A stretch of 64,000 bases of DNA from Papaver somniferum (GCF_003573695.1 NW_020650859.1:1984001-2048000); one strand, 5' to 3'. Positions 1 to 10,925 are shown, counted from the first letter of the stretch. The notes: generated by a model from the letters alone, not told the origin. Numbers and translations are program-made.

Positions 1-146
1 TACCAAACAAAGAAGATTTGGGGTTTATGAAGATTCAACTGGGGTTGGGTGCTAGTTACAAATCTGGATCAACTTCTTGATTACGTAAGTATTCATTTCT
101 TTTTTGAGTTTTCTGCTCCATTTCTTAGTTCTTTGTTGTAACAACA

Positions 147-833
147 ATGAGTTATGCATTTCGAGGAGCTATTCCTCATCAACGTCCTTCATTGGTATTA
201 TTCAACATTTCCTTGGTTAGCAGTAATTTAAAATGTGAGACAATTTCGTGGGCTTTGTGATTTATTGTGTTTTATGTTGATTCTTTTTTGATTATCAGAG
301 AATACGGGCATCACGGCCGAATAATACCAACTCCTTTGCTTTTCTTTTCACTGGTACTATTATGTCCATCTACAAAATGTAAGTATTGATTCAATTGACA
401 TTTGTTGTGATTACCTACGTTCACATGAGTTTTAATTGTTTGATTCTGCAGTTTTCTTGTTGTTCATGATACTAAACTCTAACCAGATATCACCAAGATT
501 TCTGGTATGATTAGGTTATTAGAGTGTGAGAGTTGAAAATTAGAAGTTTCCTCAAATTGGTAATGTATACTGTGTGCAATACAGAGATTTAATGGAGTCA
601 TTTTTGTAATCCATCTTTTGTAGGTTTGGGTAGTTTTCGGTGTTTTTCTGGTGGCCGAAATCTTTCGAATGTATGAAATATGCAGACAAATTCAAGCTCA
701 GTCCCAGGTTCATGCTGGGGGTTCCAGTGATAAACTGCAAGGTCAAACAGAGTTGTTGTTGCACATGCCGTCATCGTTGGAAATTGCAGCAAGAGGTGGA
801 TTGCAAACTATTATTACCCCTTGTGAATTTTAA
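147..833 (+). CDS. RING-less SDIR1-like membrane protein, four exons (truncated paralogue)
   Basis: Exons 147-194, 299-353, 452-504 and 624-833 join through GT-AG introns into an uninterrupted frame of about 121 residues. The product matches the N-terminal half of SDIR1, a plant membrane-anchored RING E3 ubiquitin ligase of ABA and salt signalling. Matching landmarks are a short N-terminus, ASRPNNTNSFAFL, a hydrophobic stretch around LLFMILNSNQ, then VFGVFLVAEIFRMYE, and the TELLLHMPSSLEIAARGGLQ block. SDIR1 proteins are about 270-280 residues and end in a RING finger. Here the frame stops soon after GGLQ, so the RING is missing. Compared with the second copy at 1361, exon 1 has lost 11 codons in frame and the leader intron is about 260 bp shorter. 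The preserved frame and splice sites argue against random decay, but a young pseudogene is equally possible. Confidence 0.6.
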
Positions 834-870
834 AATAATATCATCAAATCGATTTTTGGGATTTTGACAT

Positions 871-1300
871 CTACAAGTCACGAAGTTATTTTTCATCTAA
901 AGTCGTAAAGGCCTAGATAAATAAAGCTCCCACGTTGAAGGGTAAAGAAATCCTCGTTTTCTATTGATCAAAATAGATTTTTTTTGAATTTTGTGAAACG
1001 ATCGTTTTGGTAAGGACATGACAACGTATAATTTTATGGAAGTCCAAATTCTAGTAGGAAGTCGAATGCCCACCATAATAGGACTTTTTTTCCCAAATTA
1101 ATAGACAACAATAGAAAAAAACAAGAAAACCCGACATTTTTGTCCGAGACATGATAAGAAGTGGGCCCCACTTTGTCTTCTCGATATTGACACCGGTGTG
1201 CCCCGTTACTGAGTGTCGGCGTATGCCACGTTACAGTAACTCTTTTCATCATACTATTAAATATTTTTCATCAAAATTCACCTGAAGAGAGTTTCTTTCT
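871..1300. other. Spacer between SDIR1-like copies, no gene seen
   Basis: This is the spacer between the end of the first SDIR1-like copy and the promoter region of the second. I see no convincing coding region; the short minus-strand frame at 1034-1252 has no recognisable motif. Confidence 0.4.
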
Positions 1301-1360
1301 GCCACGTGTGCGTCACCCACAGTAATAAAAGGGAGTCTTATTTCAGAAGCAAAACCAGAT
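1301..1360 (+). promoter_or_regulatory. Putative promoter of SDIR1-like copy 2 with G-box/ABRE
   Basis: A CACGTG G-box at 1303-1308 reads CACGTGGC, an ABA-response element core, on the minus strand (1301-1308). An A/T-rich AATAAAAG about 20 bp further on could serve as a TATA element, and the duplicated transcribed region begins near 1361. An ABRE fits a gene family that acts in ABA signalling. The first copy's promoter lies outside the window. The assignment rests on motifs and position only. Confidence 0.35.
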
Positions 1361-2004
1361 AACCAAACAAAGAAGATTTGGGGTTTATGAAGATTCAACT
1401 GGGGTTGGGTGCTAGTTACAAATCAGGATCAACTTCTTGATTACGTAAGTATTCATTTCTTTTTTGAGTTTTCTGCTCCATTTTTTATTTTTTGTTGTAA
1501 TAATAAGATATAGTTTTCAATTTTCACTTGAATGCATGTGGGATTTCAGGGTTGATTTCTTGATCAAATTGAGTCAACTTAGTAGGTTGTAATGTTGTGT
1601 AATTCTTAGAGTTTACATTCCTAGAAAGAAAGAAAATTATAGCTTACTCTTAATGGGGATTCAAACCTTACACAACTTCTGGTACTAGTACCTGACCTAA
1701 GTCAAATTGTTACGATTTCTTGCTCAGATTATTATTATAGATTGTTCTGAAACGTATCTGCTGTAGCAACAATGAGTTATGCATTTCGAGGAGCTAGACC
1801 TGATATTGAAAGTGTGTTTGCTAGAGTTATTCCTCATCAACGTCCTTCATTGGTATTATTCAACATTTCCTTGGTTAGCAGTAATTTAAAATGTGAGACA
1901 ATTTCGTGGGCTTTGTGATTTATTGTGTTTTATTTTGATTCTTTTTTGATTATCAGAGAATACGGGCATCACGGCCGAATAATACCAACTCCTTTGCTTT
2001 TCTT
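1361..2004 (+). pseudogene. SDIR1-like 5' gene fragment, second copy
   Basis: This repeats the first copy almost base for base: the leader, a leader intron starting GTAAGT near 1445, exon 1 at 1772-1852 (about 27 codons beginning MSYAFRGARPDIE), intron, and the start of exon 2 at 1957. Similarity ends abruptly at about 2004 inside exon 2, after the FAFL codons, and unrelated A/T-rich DNA follows. Exon 1 is the ancestral-looking form, because it keeps the 11 codons missing from the copy at 147. With the membrane and RING regions absent it cannot encode an SDIR1 protein. Partial tandem duplication is the simplest origin. Confidence 0.7.
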
Positions 2005-2289
2005 AATATTAAATTTCTAAGACAACTTTTCCATGAAATTATTATTCTTTAAGATAGATTCAAAGACACTGGGTAATTGATCTTATTTTGCAAGTCAAGC
2101 AATATCTCCTTTTTTCTTTGTTTCTGATAAAGACATGTTTTGTAGTACAAGTTCACAAACCTTGACAAGTCAAAAACAGTACTGCATCTTATCTCTAATC
2201 TTTGGTAGTGGTACTATACCTGAATAATCCTCAACTTATATTGAGAATCAGAAATTAGATCTAGAGGATGAACTTTAGAGAGAGCAGCC

Positions 2290-2991
2290 ATGGCAAGTTG
2301 TAATACCATGAAATTAGCTCTCAAATCCAACATAGTAACAATTCTAATCCTTTTCATTTGTGTATTTTCATTGTTTTTCTCTCAAGTTGTTAATGGTCAT
2401 GGAGGTTCTCATGATGAAGATGAAGAACATGTTGACGAGGTTGGGGCGCACTAAGAAGTCCGTTCCAAGGGTTTAATTCTTGTGAAAATTTATTGTCTTA
2501 TAATATTGTTGGTGTCCACTTTTGTTTGTGGAGTATCCCCGTATTTCTTGCGGTGGAATGAAACTTTTCTATTGTTAGGAACTCAATTTGCCGGTGGGAT
2601 TTTTCTGGCGACTTCTCTATTGCATTTCTTAAGTGATTCGAATGAAACTTTTGAGGATCTCACCGAAAATCACTATCCTTTTGCTTACATGCTTGCTTCA
2701 TTTGGTTATATCTTTACTATGTTGGGTGATTGCATAATTTTATATGTCACACAACGCTCTCGTAGTAGTAGAGATGCTAAAATTGAAGTTGATGTAGAAG
2801 AACAAGAGAGGAATAGGATTGCGCCATCAGCTCATCTTCAACCCGCAGAAGTTTTATTGAGGAGTTCATCATTTAGCGATAAATGTCATATCAATGGGCA
2901 CATATTTGATAAATGTCAAAAACTGATAAATGTCATATCATTTAGCTCATCTTCAACCCGCAGAAGTTTTATTGAGGAGTTCATCATTTAG
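2290..2991 (+). pseudogene. ZIP family zinc/iron transporter pseudogene, N-terminal part
   Basis: An ATG at 2290 opens a signal-like hydrophobic leader, followed by a His/Asp/Glu-rich segment (HGGSHDEDEEH). A TAA at 2452-2454 then breaks the frame. The same frame continues with clear ZIP transmembrane sequence: KIYCLIILLVSTF, GVSPYFLRWNETFLLLGTQFA, LLHFLSDSNETF and YPFAYMLASFGYIFTMLGD. These are transmembrane helices I-III and their loops in plant plasma-membrane ZIP transporters, which import Zn2+ or Fe2+. The variable loop is reached ([16 protein letters not shown]), but the histidine-rich helix IV and the rest are absent. Instead the loop region is duplicated and the frame ends at 2989. 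A second-exon scrap of a close relative lies at 12241-12364. It is non-functional as it stands. Confidence 0.8.
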
Positions 2992-3033
2992 GTTAATATT
3001 GATAAATGTCATATCAATGGGCACATATTTGAT
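2829..3033 (+). repeat. Imperfect direct duplication of ZIP loop sequence
   Basis: An approximately 82-base unit at 2829-2910 recurs at 2944-3033 with a 6-7 base insertion. It contains the codons for the [14 protein letters not shown] segment and the words GATAAATGTCATATCAATGG. A further shortened GATAAATGTCATATCA lies between the two. The duplication sits at the point where the ZIP pseudogene loses similarity, so it marks the rearrangement breakpoint. Confidence 0.8.
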
Positions 3034-3490
3034 TTGACTGAAAATTCTACAACTCAGCATATACTCCCTCTGTTTCTGTAAATAGGCTAAAGTGAATAGT
3101 GACTGTATTCTTTTATGGAAACTGGGTAGTAATAATTTTTGAATCAATCAGGCAAATCAGTTGAGTCTCAACAAAGAAAAGAAAAAGCACCGTTTTTTTT
3201 CTTGGGTATTCAAGTAAAACTGGTGTCCATCCATACTCCCAGGGTAATAAAATTCATACTCAGAAAAAGGTATTGAGAAGTTACTGAGTTGCACAATTCA
3301 GAAAGCGATAAATGTCCCGACAAAGGCATGAATCTATTTTTTTTTTTTTTTAAAGAATTTCATTGATGGGGATGATTTTCGAATTCAAGCCACTAATATC
3401 ATCACCTAATAATTTTAAAGTGAAAGGCATAAATCTAATTAGAAGCTAGTTTTTTAACCATAAGAGATCATAGCCTCCTCCTCCTCCCTC
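3034..3490. other. Non-coding stretch, no gene seen
   Basis: The stretch is A/T-rich with short homopolymers. A single Stowaway-like end (TACTCCCTCTGTTTC near 3063) is present, but I could not find a matching inverted end. Confidence 0.3.
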
Positions 3491-4100
3491 CCCCTCTTAG
3501 CAGCAGCTCGTGCCTTCTATTCCTCCTCCTCTTTCTGGACCAGCTCCAGCATGCCCATCCTTTCGTTTGCCCACCTTATTGCAAGATCATTATTCTGAAT
3601 CACCAACAATACATACAAATAATAAGCACTAAAAGTCACAAGCTTGTTAACTGAATTAATTAATAATTAAAGTATAAATCAAACTTCAGTTCAAGAAATG
3701 CAATTTCCAGCCCGTGAAGTCCATCCTCTACATCGTACAATATCTTAATACAAGTATATCGCAAAACCGGGTCATCTTTCATACCGGAGATTTCATACTC
3801 CAGCTCCTATAAGATGAGAAAACAAACAAAAAAACAAACCTCGGCAGTAAAAAATACTACCCGTTTCAAAAAACAATAAAACTGATTTTATGTGTAAATT
3901 ACATATAAAACCAACCTATTATTTTGAAACAGAAAAGAAAAACAATCAACAATTTACATGTTTTATTAGTAATACCTCGAACTCTCTTATCTTTTTACCA
4001 ACGTTATCCAACTGGATATTAGTCGGATATTTCTTGAAATGCATGGATCTTTCCTCGTGAAATATGCATCTGTGTTTTCTCAAGACAGGCGGAAGAAGGA
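3490..4100 (-). CDS. Possible spliced gene or gene fragment, unrecognised product
   Basis: On the minus strand three blocks join through plausible GT-AG introns. Block A runs from about 4099 down to 3976 and contains LRKHRCIFHEERSMHFKKYP and VGKKIREFE. Block B starts at 3806 (ELEYEISGMKDDPVLRYTCI, then LYDVEDGLHGLEIAFLELK). The last block contains WANERMGMLELVQKEEEE and a stop near 3517. The joined frame stays open across both introns and is charged and helix-prone at its end. No start codon is visible upstream; a stop lies just before block A. I do not recognise a family. It could be the 3' part of a gene or a captured fragment. Confidence 0.35.
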
Positions 4101-4489
4101 GGGTCGGGGATATGCTTAGCTTTTATATTTTGTGCTTAAAAGTAAACATTAGGCATGAAACAAAATTGATCTGATGATGATAAGTAAATTAGGTCTAGAA
4201 CACGGATAAAACATAAATATAGACAAAAATTTAACGGTTTACGAGTTTGGCCTGGATCCACAGATTGTAGAGAAAAATATTTTATTGTTAATATAATTGT
4301 CCATAAGTTTGTGTCAAATAACTTAGAAAGCAAAATTGGTGGAGCCTTTCTTGGGTCGGGGACAGTGGATACTGGCCAGGCCGGCTTCGCTAGTGACCGT
4401 TTCGGCTATTTTGCATAGGGTACATAACCCTTGGGCTGCATGATTTTTCTTTTCTTGACTACTCTTGTTTTGTTTGGAACCATTTCTAT

Positions 4490-5870
4490 AGGGACCGTGG
4501 TTTTTTTGGGGGACCATGATCTTATTAGGCCAACCTCCCTATATTTATAAGGTGTGTCATAAAGTTAGGTAAATACACATTTATCATTTACTTTAATTTA
4601 AATTAAAAATAACTTAATAAATATTAAAATATAATCATATACATCTAATCTAAATGGATTTATTAACCAAAATCAAAATCAAAAACAAAAATAAGAGGGG
4701 AATCGAAATTTTGTAGTTTTGAAAAAAAATAATTATTCTCTTCTTATTCTCTCTTTCCTTAATGTTACTCGTTCGATTGAAAAACCCATCAATATTTTTA
4801 ATTCGTTTTTTGATCTGAAAAATTGAGTAGAAATCATCAAAATATGGTTTAAATGGAAGTTAAAGTGGCATGTTTGGCTAGCAATAGTTTTAAAACAAAA
4901 TAGTTTTGTAACCGAACATTCTGAAACCAAGAACACTTCGGTTATCACGAATTTAATTTTTTTTTTCTTAACCGAACTCTGAGTTTGGTTGCAAAAAATA
5001 GTTTTAACCGAACTCCTCATTGGAAACCAATATATTGTGTTCGGTTGGTCTCCAAAAATTTTTAAAACTAGTTAGCAACCGAACTCTACCCATAATATAA
5101 AAAAAAAAACCAATGTAACCGAACTAGGTTATTTTTCCCACTATGTTGAGTTATGATTTAACCGAACTTTGCCTACTCTGTTCGGTTGGTTCGCAAATTT
5201 TTTTTTAAAACTATCTAGTAACCGAACTCTACCCATATTACAAAATGAAATTTTTTTTCCAATGCACCCAAACTGTGTTATTTTACCTACTATGTTGAGT
5301 TTCAATTTAACCGAACTTTTCCCACTATGTTTGGTTTGTTCGCAAAAAATCTTTACAAACCGAACTCTTCACTAATTGCATACATGTGGAGTTCAATTAG
5401 ATATGTTGTTGGGTTAAAGTTTGCGAACCAACCGAACATTACTCTGTAGATCCTATAAATAAAGTTCGGTAACATGTTTGTTTAGCGAACGACTAAAAAC
5501 CTCCAATAAAGAGCGAGTTCGGTAACCTGCGTGTTTGGAAAAAGTAACCGAACTACACTTCCAGATGAGTTCGGTAACATGTTCTTCACATAAGGTAACC
5601 GAACAAGCCCAAATCTACTCTAAAAATTTACAGTTTTTTGAAAATTTGGAGCAATTCGACCAAAATTATTTAAGTTTGAAACATACCTGGGTACCCAAAT
5701 ACCCTTTCTTCGGTTGTGGTTGGTAAAATTCATCGTTTTTCATGTTTTCCTTCTTCATCTTTTCTAATTGTAATCTCTCAATAATTCTACTTCTTTAAAA
5801 AAAAAAACTCATCTGATTTTTTAATCTCACTAATTATCTTTAACTTAATAATCTCATTAATCATTACACC
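4490..5870 (-). repeat. AACCGAAC-rich repeat element, copy A
   Basis: This stretch is packed with AACCGAAC and its complement GTTCGGTT at irregular spacing. It is the reverse complement of copy B (12610-13110) and of copies C and D near 54-56 kb. Aligned landmarks are the CTCAATAATT and CTTCTTC words near 5750-5790, the segment at 5535-5690, and an end segment near 4540 (TATAAGGTGTGTCATAAAG) that matches the far end of copy C. Short frames such as 5535-5726 recur in the other copies only because the DNA is repeated. Copy C has terminal inverted repeats, so the family is probably a non-autonomous DNA transposon. Its superfamily is not settled. Confidence 0.6.
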
Positions 5871-6500
5871 AACTACTAGTACAACCGGTGTCGCAGTGGG
5901 TGGGCCGACCGAAGAACTTGACGAAACAACACCACTACGTGATTGCACGGATCAATAAGAGAACGCATGCTTAGTCATTATGTACCATTCAACGGATTTA
6001 ACAAACTCATACAACTTCACGGAAGTTTCATCCTCTTTGACAGTTGCTAACGCTTTTCTTTTGCGCCTAATGGAACTGCAGTGTGGCAAGTTTGGTAGGC
6101 GAACAAAGATTATAGTGACCCAATCATGCAAACAACTGCAAGACTCTGGACCAGACCTGGTTAAGTGCCAAATAATGAACAAACATGTGGACCTCTAGTA
6201 ACGAGCCTATGACGAAAACGAACCTAAGTATGTTTACCTTAGAAATGATTGAGAAACGCAGTTGCCTCCTACAAAGTTACTACACATAGTGAAATGTAGG
6301 TGCTACCAAACCTGATTTACTAAAAATGTTATAAACTACCTCCATGAGCTACCAAACCTATCCTACCTTAATTACTTGAGGCAGTATCAAACTGGATTTG
6401 CTGTCTAGGTTGCAAACCACAAACCAAAATGCCAAACCTATCCTACCACAGCTCAACATGTCAAATCTTAGCTTTAACTTTGTGTCTGCATCTTACCATT
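5871..6500. other. Unassigned flank of the Copia insertion
   Basis: This is moderately complex sequence without a recognisable gene. A 72-codon frame at 5980-6198 on the plus strand has no motif known to me. It was originally continuous with 11146 onward, because the Copia element duplicated ATCAC between them. Confidence 0.3.
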
Positions 6501-6505
6501 ATCAC

Positions 6506-6668
6506 TGTCAGAATATGGTTAAACTCCCATCGAGCTTTCCCTCTGTTTCCATTCGTTATTATAAACCCAAATTAATATCCACAATATCTCATAGTAATGA
6601 GAGAATAATACTAGGAAGGAAAAATAACATAAAGAGAGAATAATATCAAAATAATATCTAATCTATTA
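6506..6668 (-). repeat. Copia 3' LTR
   Basis: This is one of two direct repeats beginning TGTCA and ending CTATTA on the plus strand. It matches 10979-11140 except for about nine substitutions or small indels. On the coding strand it follows the purine-rich tract at 6669-6680. The outer edge abuts the ATCAC duplication. Confidence 0.9.
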
Positions 6669-6702
6669 CACCCCCTTATCGGAGCGGGAGAAGAGCATAC
6701 GC

Positions 6703-8820
6703 TCAGACTAGCACGGAAGCGAGTAAATAGCTGTCGTGGAAGGCCCTTGGTGAAAATATCAGCATATTGATTTTCCGAGGGGATGTGCAGTACATGAATA
6801 TCACCAATACGAACGCGATCACGAAAAAAATGTATATCAATCTCCACATGTTTGGTGCGTTGATGTTGAACAGGATCACCAGACATAAATACAGCACTGA
6901 CGTTATCACAGTATACAATGGTGGCACGTTGTATAGGTAGATGAATCTCAAGTAGTAAGTTTCCAAGCCAGTAGTCTCTGCAACAACATTGGCCACTCCC
7001 CGATATTCATCTTCAGCACTTGAGCGAGAGACAGTTGCCTGACGCTTAGAAGACGAAGAAACTAGGTTGTCACCTAGAAAGATGCAGTAACCAGAAGTGG
7101 ATCGTCGGGAATCCGGACACCCAGTCCAATCATCGTCCGAATAAGCAGTTAATCTAGTGAGTGTAGTAGCCGACATGAACAATCCATGGACAAGAGTACC
7201 CTGAATATAGCGAAGGATCCGCTTAAGGTCCTGCATGTGAGTCTCCCTGGGGTCATGCATAAATAAACATACCTGCTGTATTGCATAAGTGATGTCCGAT
7301 CTAGTGAAAGTGAGATACTGAAGAGCTCCAGCCAGACTTCGGTATAAAGTAGGATCCTCGATCACTGGACCAGATGTTGCAGTTAGTTTCGAGTTGGTAT
7401 CAACTTGTGTGGCCACAGGATTACAGTTTGTCATGGATGCACGAGCAATGATGTCCTTCGCGTAAACTGACTGAGACAAGTAGAGGCTTGAAGATGAGCG
7501 ATTAACAAAAATACCCAAAAAAAGATGCAGCGGGCCAAGATCAGTCATAGAAAACTCTCGTTTCATCAATGTAATAAATTTGCCAAGAAGATGATCGGTA
7601 TTTGCTGTTAAAATGATGTCATCAACGTATAAAAGTAAATATGCCATCTCGGATCCAGAGCTGTAGACGAAGAGAGACGGATCACATGTACTACCCCGAA
7701 AACCACAACTGGTAACGAACTTGGAAAATCGTTGAAACCATGCACGAGGGGCCTGCTTTAGACCATAAAGTGAACGATGAAGTCGACATACATAATCAGG
7801 GTGATCAGGATCAACAAAACCCGGAGGTTGATGCATGTAGACTGTCTCAGTCAAGTTCCCGTGGAGAAACGCATTCTTGACATCCAGCTGATGTATAGGC
7901 CAAGAATGAGACACGACGATAGTGAGCACTGTACGAATAATCGCTGGTTTGACAACCGGACTAAACGTTTCAAAACAATCAACGCCAATTTGTTGGGACT
8001 TACCATTTGAAACTAGTCGTGCCTTGTGACGCCGCAAGGAACCGTCAGCATGAAATTTGTGACGAAAAAGCCACATAGACCGGATAACATGTGCATCGCG
8101 TGGCCGGGGAACAAGTTCCAAAGTATTAGTTTTCAACATGGAAGTGTATTCATCTAGCATGGCTGCATTCCAGTTAGGGTCCCTAAGAGCATAAAGGTGG
8201 GAGCGAGGCAACAAAGAGATCTTATATTTGGACTGAACATGAAGATTGAGTTTGTGATTGGGGCAAAAAATGCCTCTGGAGGCCCGAGTGACCGGACGAG
8301 ATGGAGGAGGGATTGATGGAGCCGTACCATTGAGAGGATGGATAAGAGTGGGTTGTTCATTTGAAGTAATAGGAGCTGGACTAGTAGATGTGGTAGCGGA
8401 AGAAGTGGGAGGAACTGTAGGTCTGCGTCGGTGAGGAGGAGTATATGGAATAGGGGAACTGGGGATATCAGACGAAGGAGATGAGGGATGTGCTGACGGG
8501 TAGGCAAGATTGTCAGCAAAAGAGTGGTGGATAGGTGAGGGAGAGGGTTCTGAGTCTGTATGACCGGTGGGAGTAGGTGTTGCGAAAGGGAAAACAGTTT
8601 CGTCAAAGGTTACATGACGAGAGATAATGATTTTATGGGTGGTGAGATCGAGACATCGATAGCCACGATGATTAGAGAGAAAACCAAAAAATACACAGTT
8701 GGTAGAGCGAGGAGCAAGTTTCTGAGGTGTGGTGGAGGAAAGATTGGGATAACAAAGACATCCAAAAATACGAAGATGATCGTATGTAGGTTGTCGACCA
8801 TAGAGAGCAAAGGAGAACAA
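6703..8820 (-). pseudogene. Copia pol: integrase C-terminus, reverse transcriptase, RNase H
   Basis: The frame starts inside the integrase C-terminal region (YGRQPTYDHLRIFGCLCYP). A Ser/Pro-rich linker follows. The reverse transcriptase shows KARLVSNG, LDVKNAFLHGNL and SLYGLKQAPRAW, plus the catalytic YVDD block (LLLYVDDIILT). RNase H follows with SDDDWTGCPDSRRSTSGYCI and the SRSSAEDEYR motif. The Copia consensus at that last spot is SSAEAEYR, so A to D is one change. Near 6960 the frame shifts: the true RNase H end (VNGDPVQHQRTKHVEIDIHF-like, then ADIFTKGLP) continues in another frame at 6611-6886. Enzymatically it would copy the element's RNA in the cytoplasmic particle. The frameshift and the broken upstream frames make it a pseudogene. 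Confidence 0.9.
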
Positions 8821-9397
8821 AAAAGGAGAATTTTGGTAGGAAGAATGTTATGAAGATAGACCGCCATGTTAAGAGATTCGACCCAATATTTGGAGGGAAT
8901 TGAGGCATGATACATAAGAGTACGAGTAATGTCGTTAACACGACGAATGATACGCTCAGTGTTGCCATTCTGGGAGGAGGTTTGAGGACATGAGAAACGG
9001 AAGACGAATTCATTAGTACGTCTAAAATTATGAAAGGAAGAGTTATCAAAATCACGACCTAAATCACACTGAAAGCTTTTGATGTCACGCTCAAATTGAG
9101 TTTTAACGAAGGAGTGAAATTCCAAGAATTTGGTGTATACTTGAGATTTGAATTTTAAAGGATAAACCCATAGATAATTAGTGAAATCATCCAATAAAAT
9201 AAGATAATATCGAAAACATGTATCAATATGTGATACACAGGTACATAAGTCACTATGAATAATATCAAAAGGTGCAAAAGTATTGGAATTGGACTCAAAA
9301 AATGGTAATCTAACATGTTTGCTAACTTGACAAGAGTGACACAGATTAGAACATGAATTTTTATTACACGAGATAAAACTTTTGGTGCGTAAGACAT
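8610..9397 (-). pseudogene. Copia pre-integrase and integrase core, frameshifted
   Basis: Two overlapping minus-strand frames (9155-9397 and 8610-9194) share one integrase. The upstream part carries the Copia pre-integrase zinc region, with paired His and Cys residues around HHGKA and CHSCQVSKHVRLPF when read across frames. The core follows with DDFTNYLWVYPLK, SFQCDLGRDFDN and SQNGNTERIIRRVND. These contain the expected catalytic D, D and E positions. At least two frame changes separate this from the protease upstream and the reverse transcriptase downstream. Confidence 0.8.
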
Positions 9398-9982
9398 CTA
9401 AGATAGCTTTGCCATGATGACCAAGCCGGTTATGCCAGACGTCTGGCGAAAAAACAGCAAGAGAGGTAGGTTGGTGATGGGGTAGAGCTCTCCAGAACTG
9501 TCACATCGTAGAATAGTCTTCTTCGAGATCAGATCCTTCACAGAGAAACCAGATGGGTCAAACTCAACAGACACATGATTATCAGTAGTAAACTTGCGGA
9601 CAAACACTAAGTTTTTGATAATCTCAGGGACAACAAGAGTATCTTTTAGATGAAGAAGACGAGAGGGAAGATGTTTGAACTTGGTACCACTAGTCTTAAC
9701 TGTAATATTATTGCCATTGCCAACTAGAATAGAATGAAACTTGCTATAGTTGAAAACGTTATGCAGCGTACCTGGATTTGAAGTGAGGTGTGAGGTGGCA
9801 CCGGTGTCCATATAAAAATCTTCATCACAGGATTGAAGACTCATAGAGCTATATGCCTCTGCAATATCATCCGGTTTGAGAAATTCAGTGGTCGGAGTGA
9901 AGTAGGCTTGGACACGATCGAATCCAGGTGACCGTGCACGTTGGGAGCATTTTTGTGTTGCTGTGGAGGGCGTGGTTGCCAA
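9398..9982 (-). pseudogene. Copia aspartic protease region
   Basis: The frame contains MDTGATSHLT, the D-T-G-A active-site motif of Copia proteases, about 60 residues in. The usual NVFNYSKF, ILVGNGNNI and L.DTLVVPEI segments follow. It would cut the polyprotein into gag, integrase and RT. It lies in a different frame from gag upstream, and no zinc-knuckle motif is visible before it. Confidence 0.8.
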
Positions 9983-10925
9983 GCATTTTTGTGTTGCTGT
10001 GGAGGGCTGCAGGGTATGGTGATGGAGGGATAGGCCAGTAGTTGGGCTGGTAGGGAGTCCATTGAGGCTGGTAGTTGGGCTGACGGGAATAGCTGGAAGG
10101 ATGGGCCGGGTGTATGTTAGGCGTTGGCAGTAGAGATGGCTGGGCCGCTAGGCTTGGGTTCCAGTGGACGCTGGCAGCTGGGCTTTGGCTCCAGTTCACG
10201 TTGTTGCTGGTTGATGGTCTTGGGCTACGTCTGCCGTTGCTGGGACGATTGGGCCGTGACTGTGAACGCTGCACATGGGATGCAGCAGCAGCCAATGCTG
10301 TATGTGTAGAGTTTAGGGTTTGTTGAGAGCGTCGTATCTCTTCCGTTCTCAGTTGCGATCTTGCAGAGTCAAAACTAGGCATAGACTGTTGAATGAAAGA
10401 GGCAACAATGTTGTATTCCTCCGGAAGGCCATTGACAAGTTGAATAACCAAACGCTTGTCATTCATCGGGGAATCAAGATCACTTAATCGGTCGGAGAAC
10501 GATTTAAGTTTATCACATTAATCATCAACACCATTACAGTCAGTAAATTTAAGGTTAACGAACTTACTTTCAAGAGTTGTTGTGCGACTGCCTTTGTTGT
10601 CTTGAAAAAGCTTCTTAAGATGATCCCAGATTTCTTTCGCAGTGTTGCCTGATTTGAGAACGATGAGCATTAAATCTTTGGCCATGGTAGAGAGCATCCA
10701 CTGGCGACAAAGTGCATCTAGCTGGTTTACGGTAGCGGTATCGAGATCCGTTGGAGTTGCTGATCCGTCAATTAGAAAAGCTAGATTATGAGCTTGGAGA
10801 TGGAGTTCGAAAAGGAAGACCCATGAAGAATATTCATCCTGTTTGATGTTTAGGATAATGGGTATAAGGGTTTTGATGTTGTTGACAACAAAGGTTGGAT
10901 GCAACTTTTTCGTGTCACCGGCCAT
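9885..10925 (-). pseudogene. Copia gag, interrupted by an in-frame stop
   Basis: An ATG at 10925 starts MAGDTKKLHPTFVVNNIK, followed by a UBN2-type gag helix bundle (YSSWVFLFELHLQAHNLAFL, LMLIVLKSGNTAKEIWDHLK). A TAA at 10518-10520 follows NGVDD. The same frame resumes and carries the typical LPEEYNIVASFIQQ segment and a long Pro/Ser/Gln-rich tail. A 25-base block at 9946-9970 is repeated 36 bases away at 9982-10006, which adds 12 residues without shifting frame. The frame ends at 9885, overlapping the protease frame. Confidence 0.8.

Noticed and set aside
3063..3120. Stowaway-like end TACTCCCTCTGTTTC
   Set aside because: No matching inverted end within several hundred bases.
5535..5726. Repeated short peptide MEKVTELHFQMSSVTC and relatives at 12613 and 54256
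   Set aside because: The DNA repeat explains it. Frames differ in length and end at random, so there is no sign of protein selection.
6398..6643. 81-codon plus-strand frame
   Set aside because: It overlaps the Copia LTR and target site, and the LTR part recurs at the other end.
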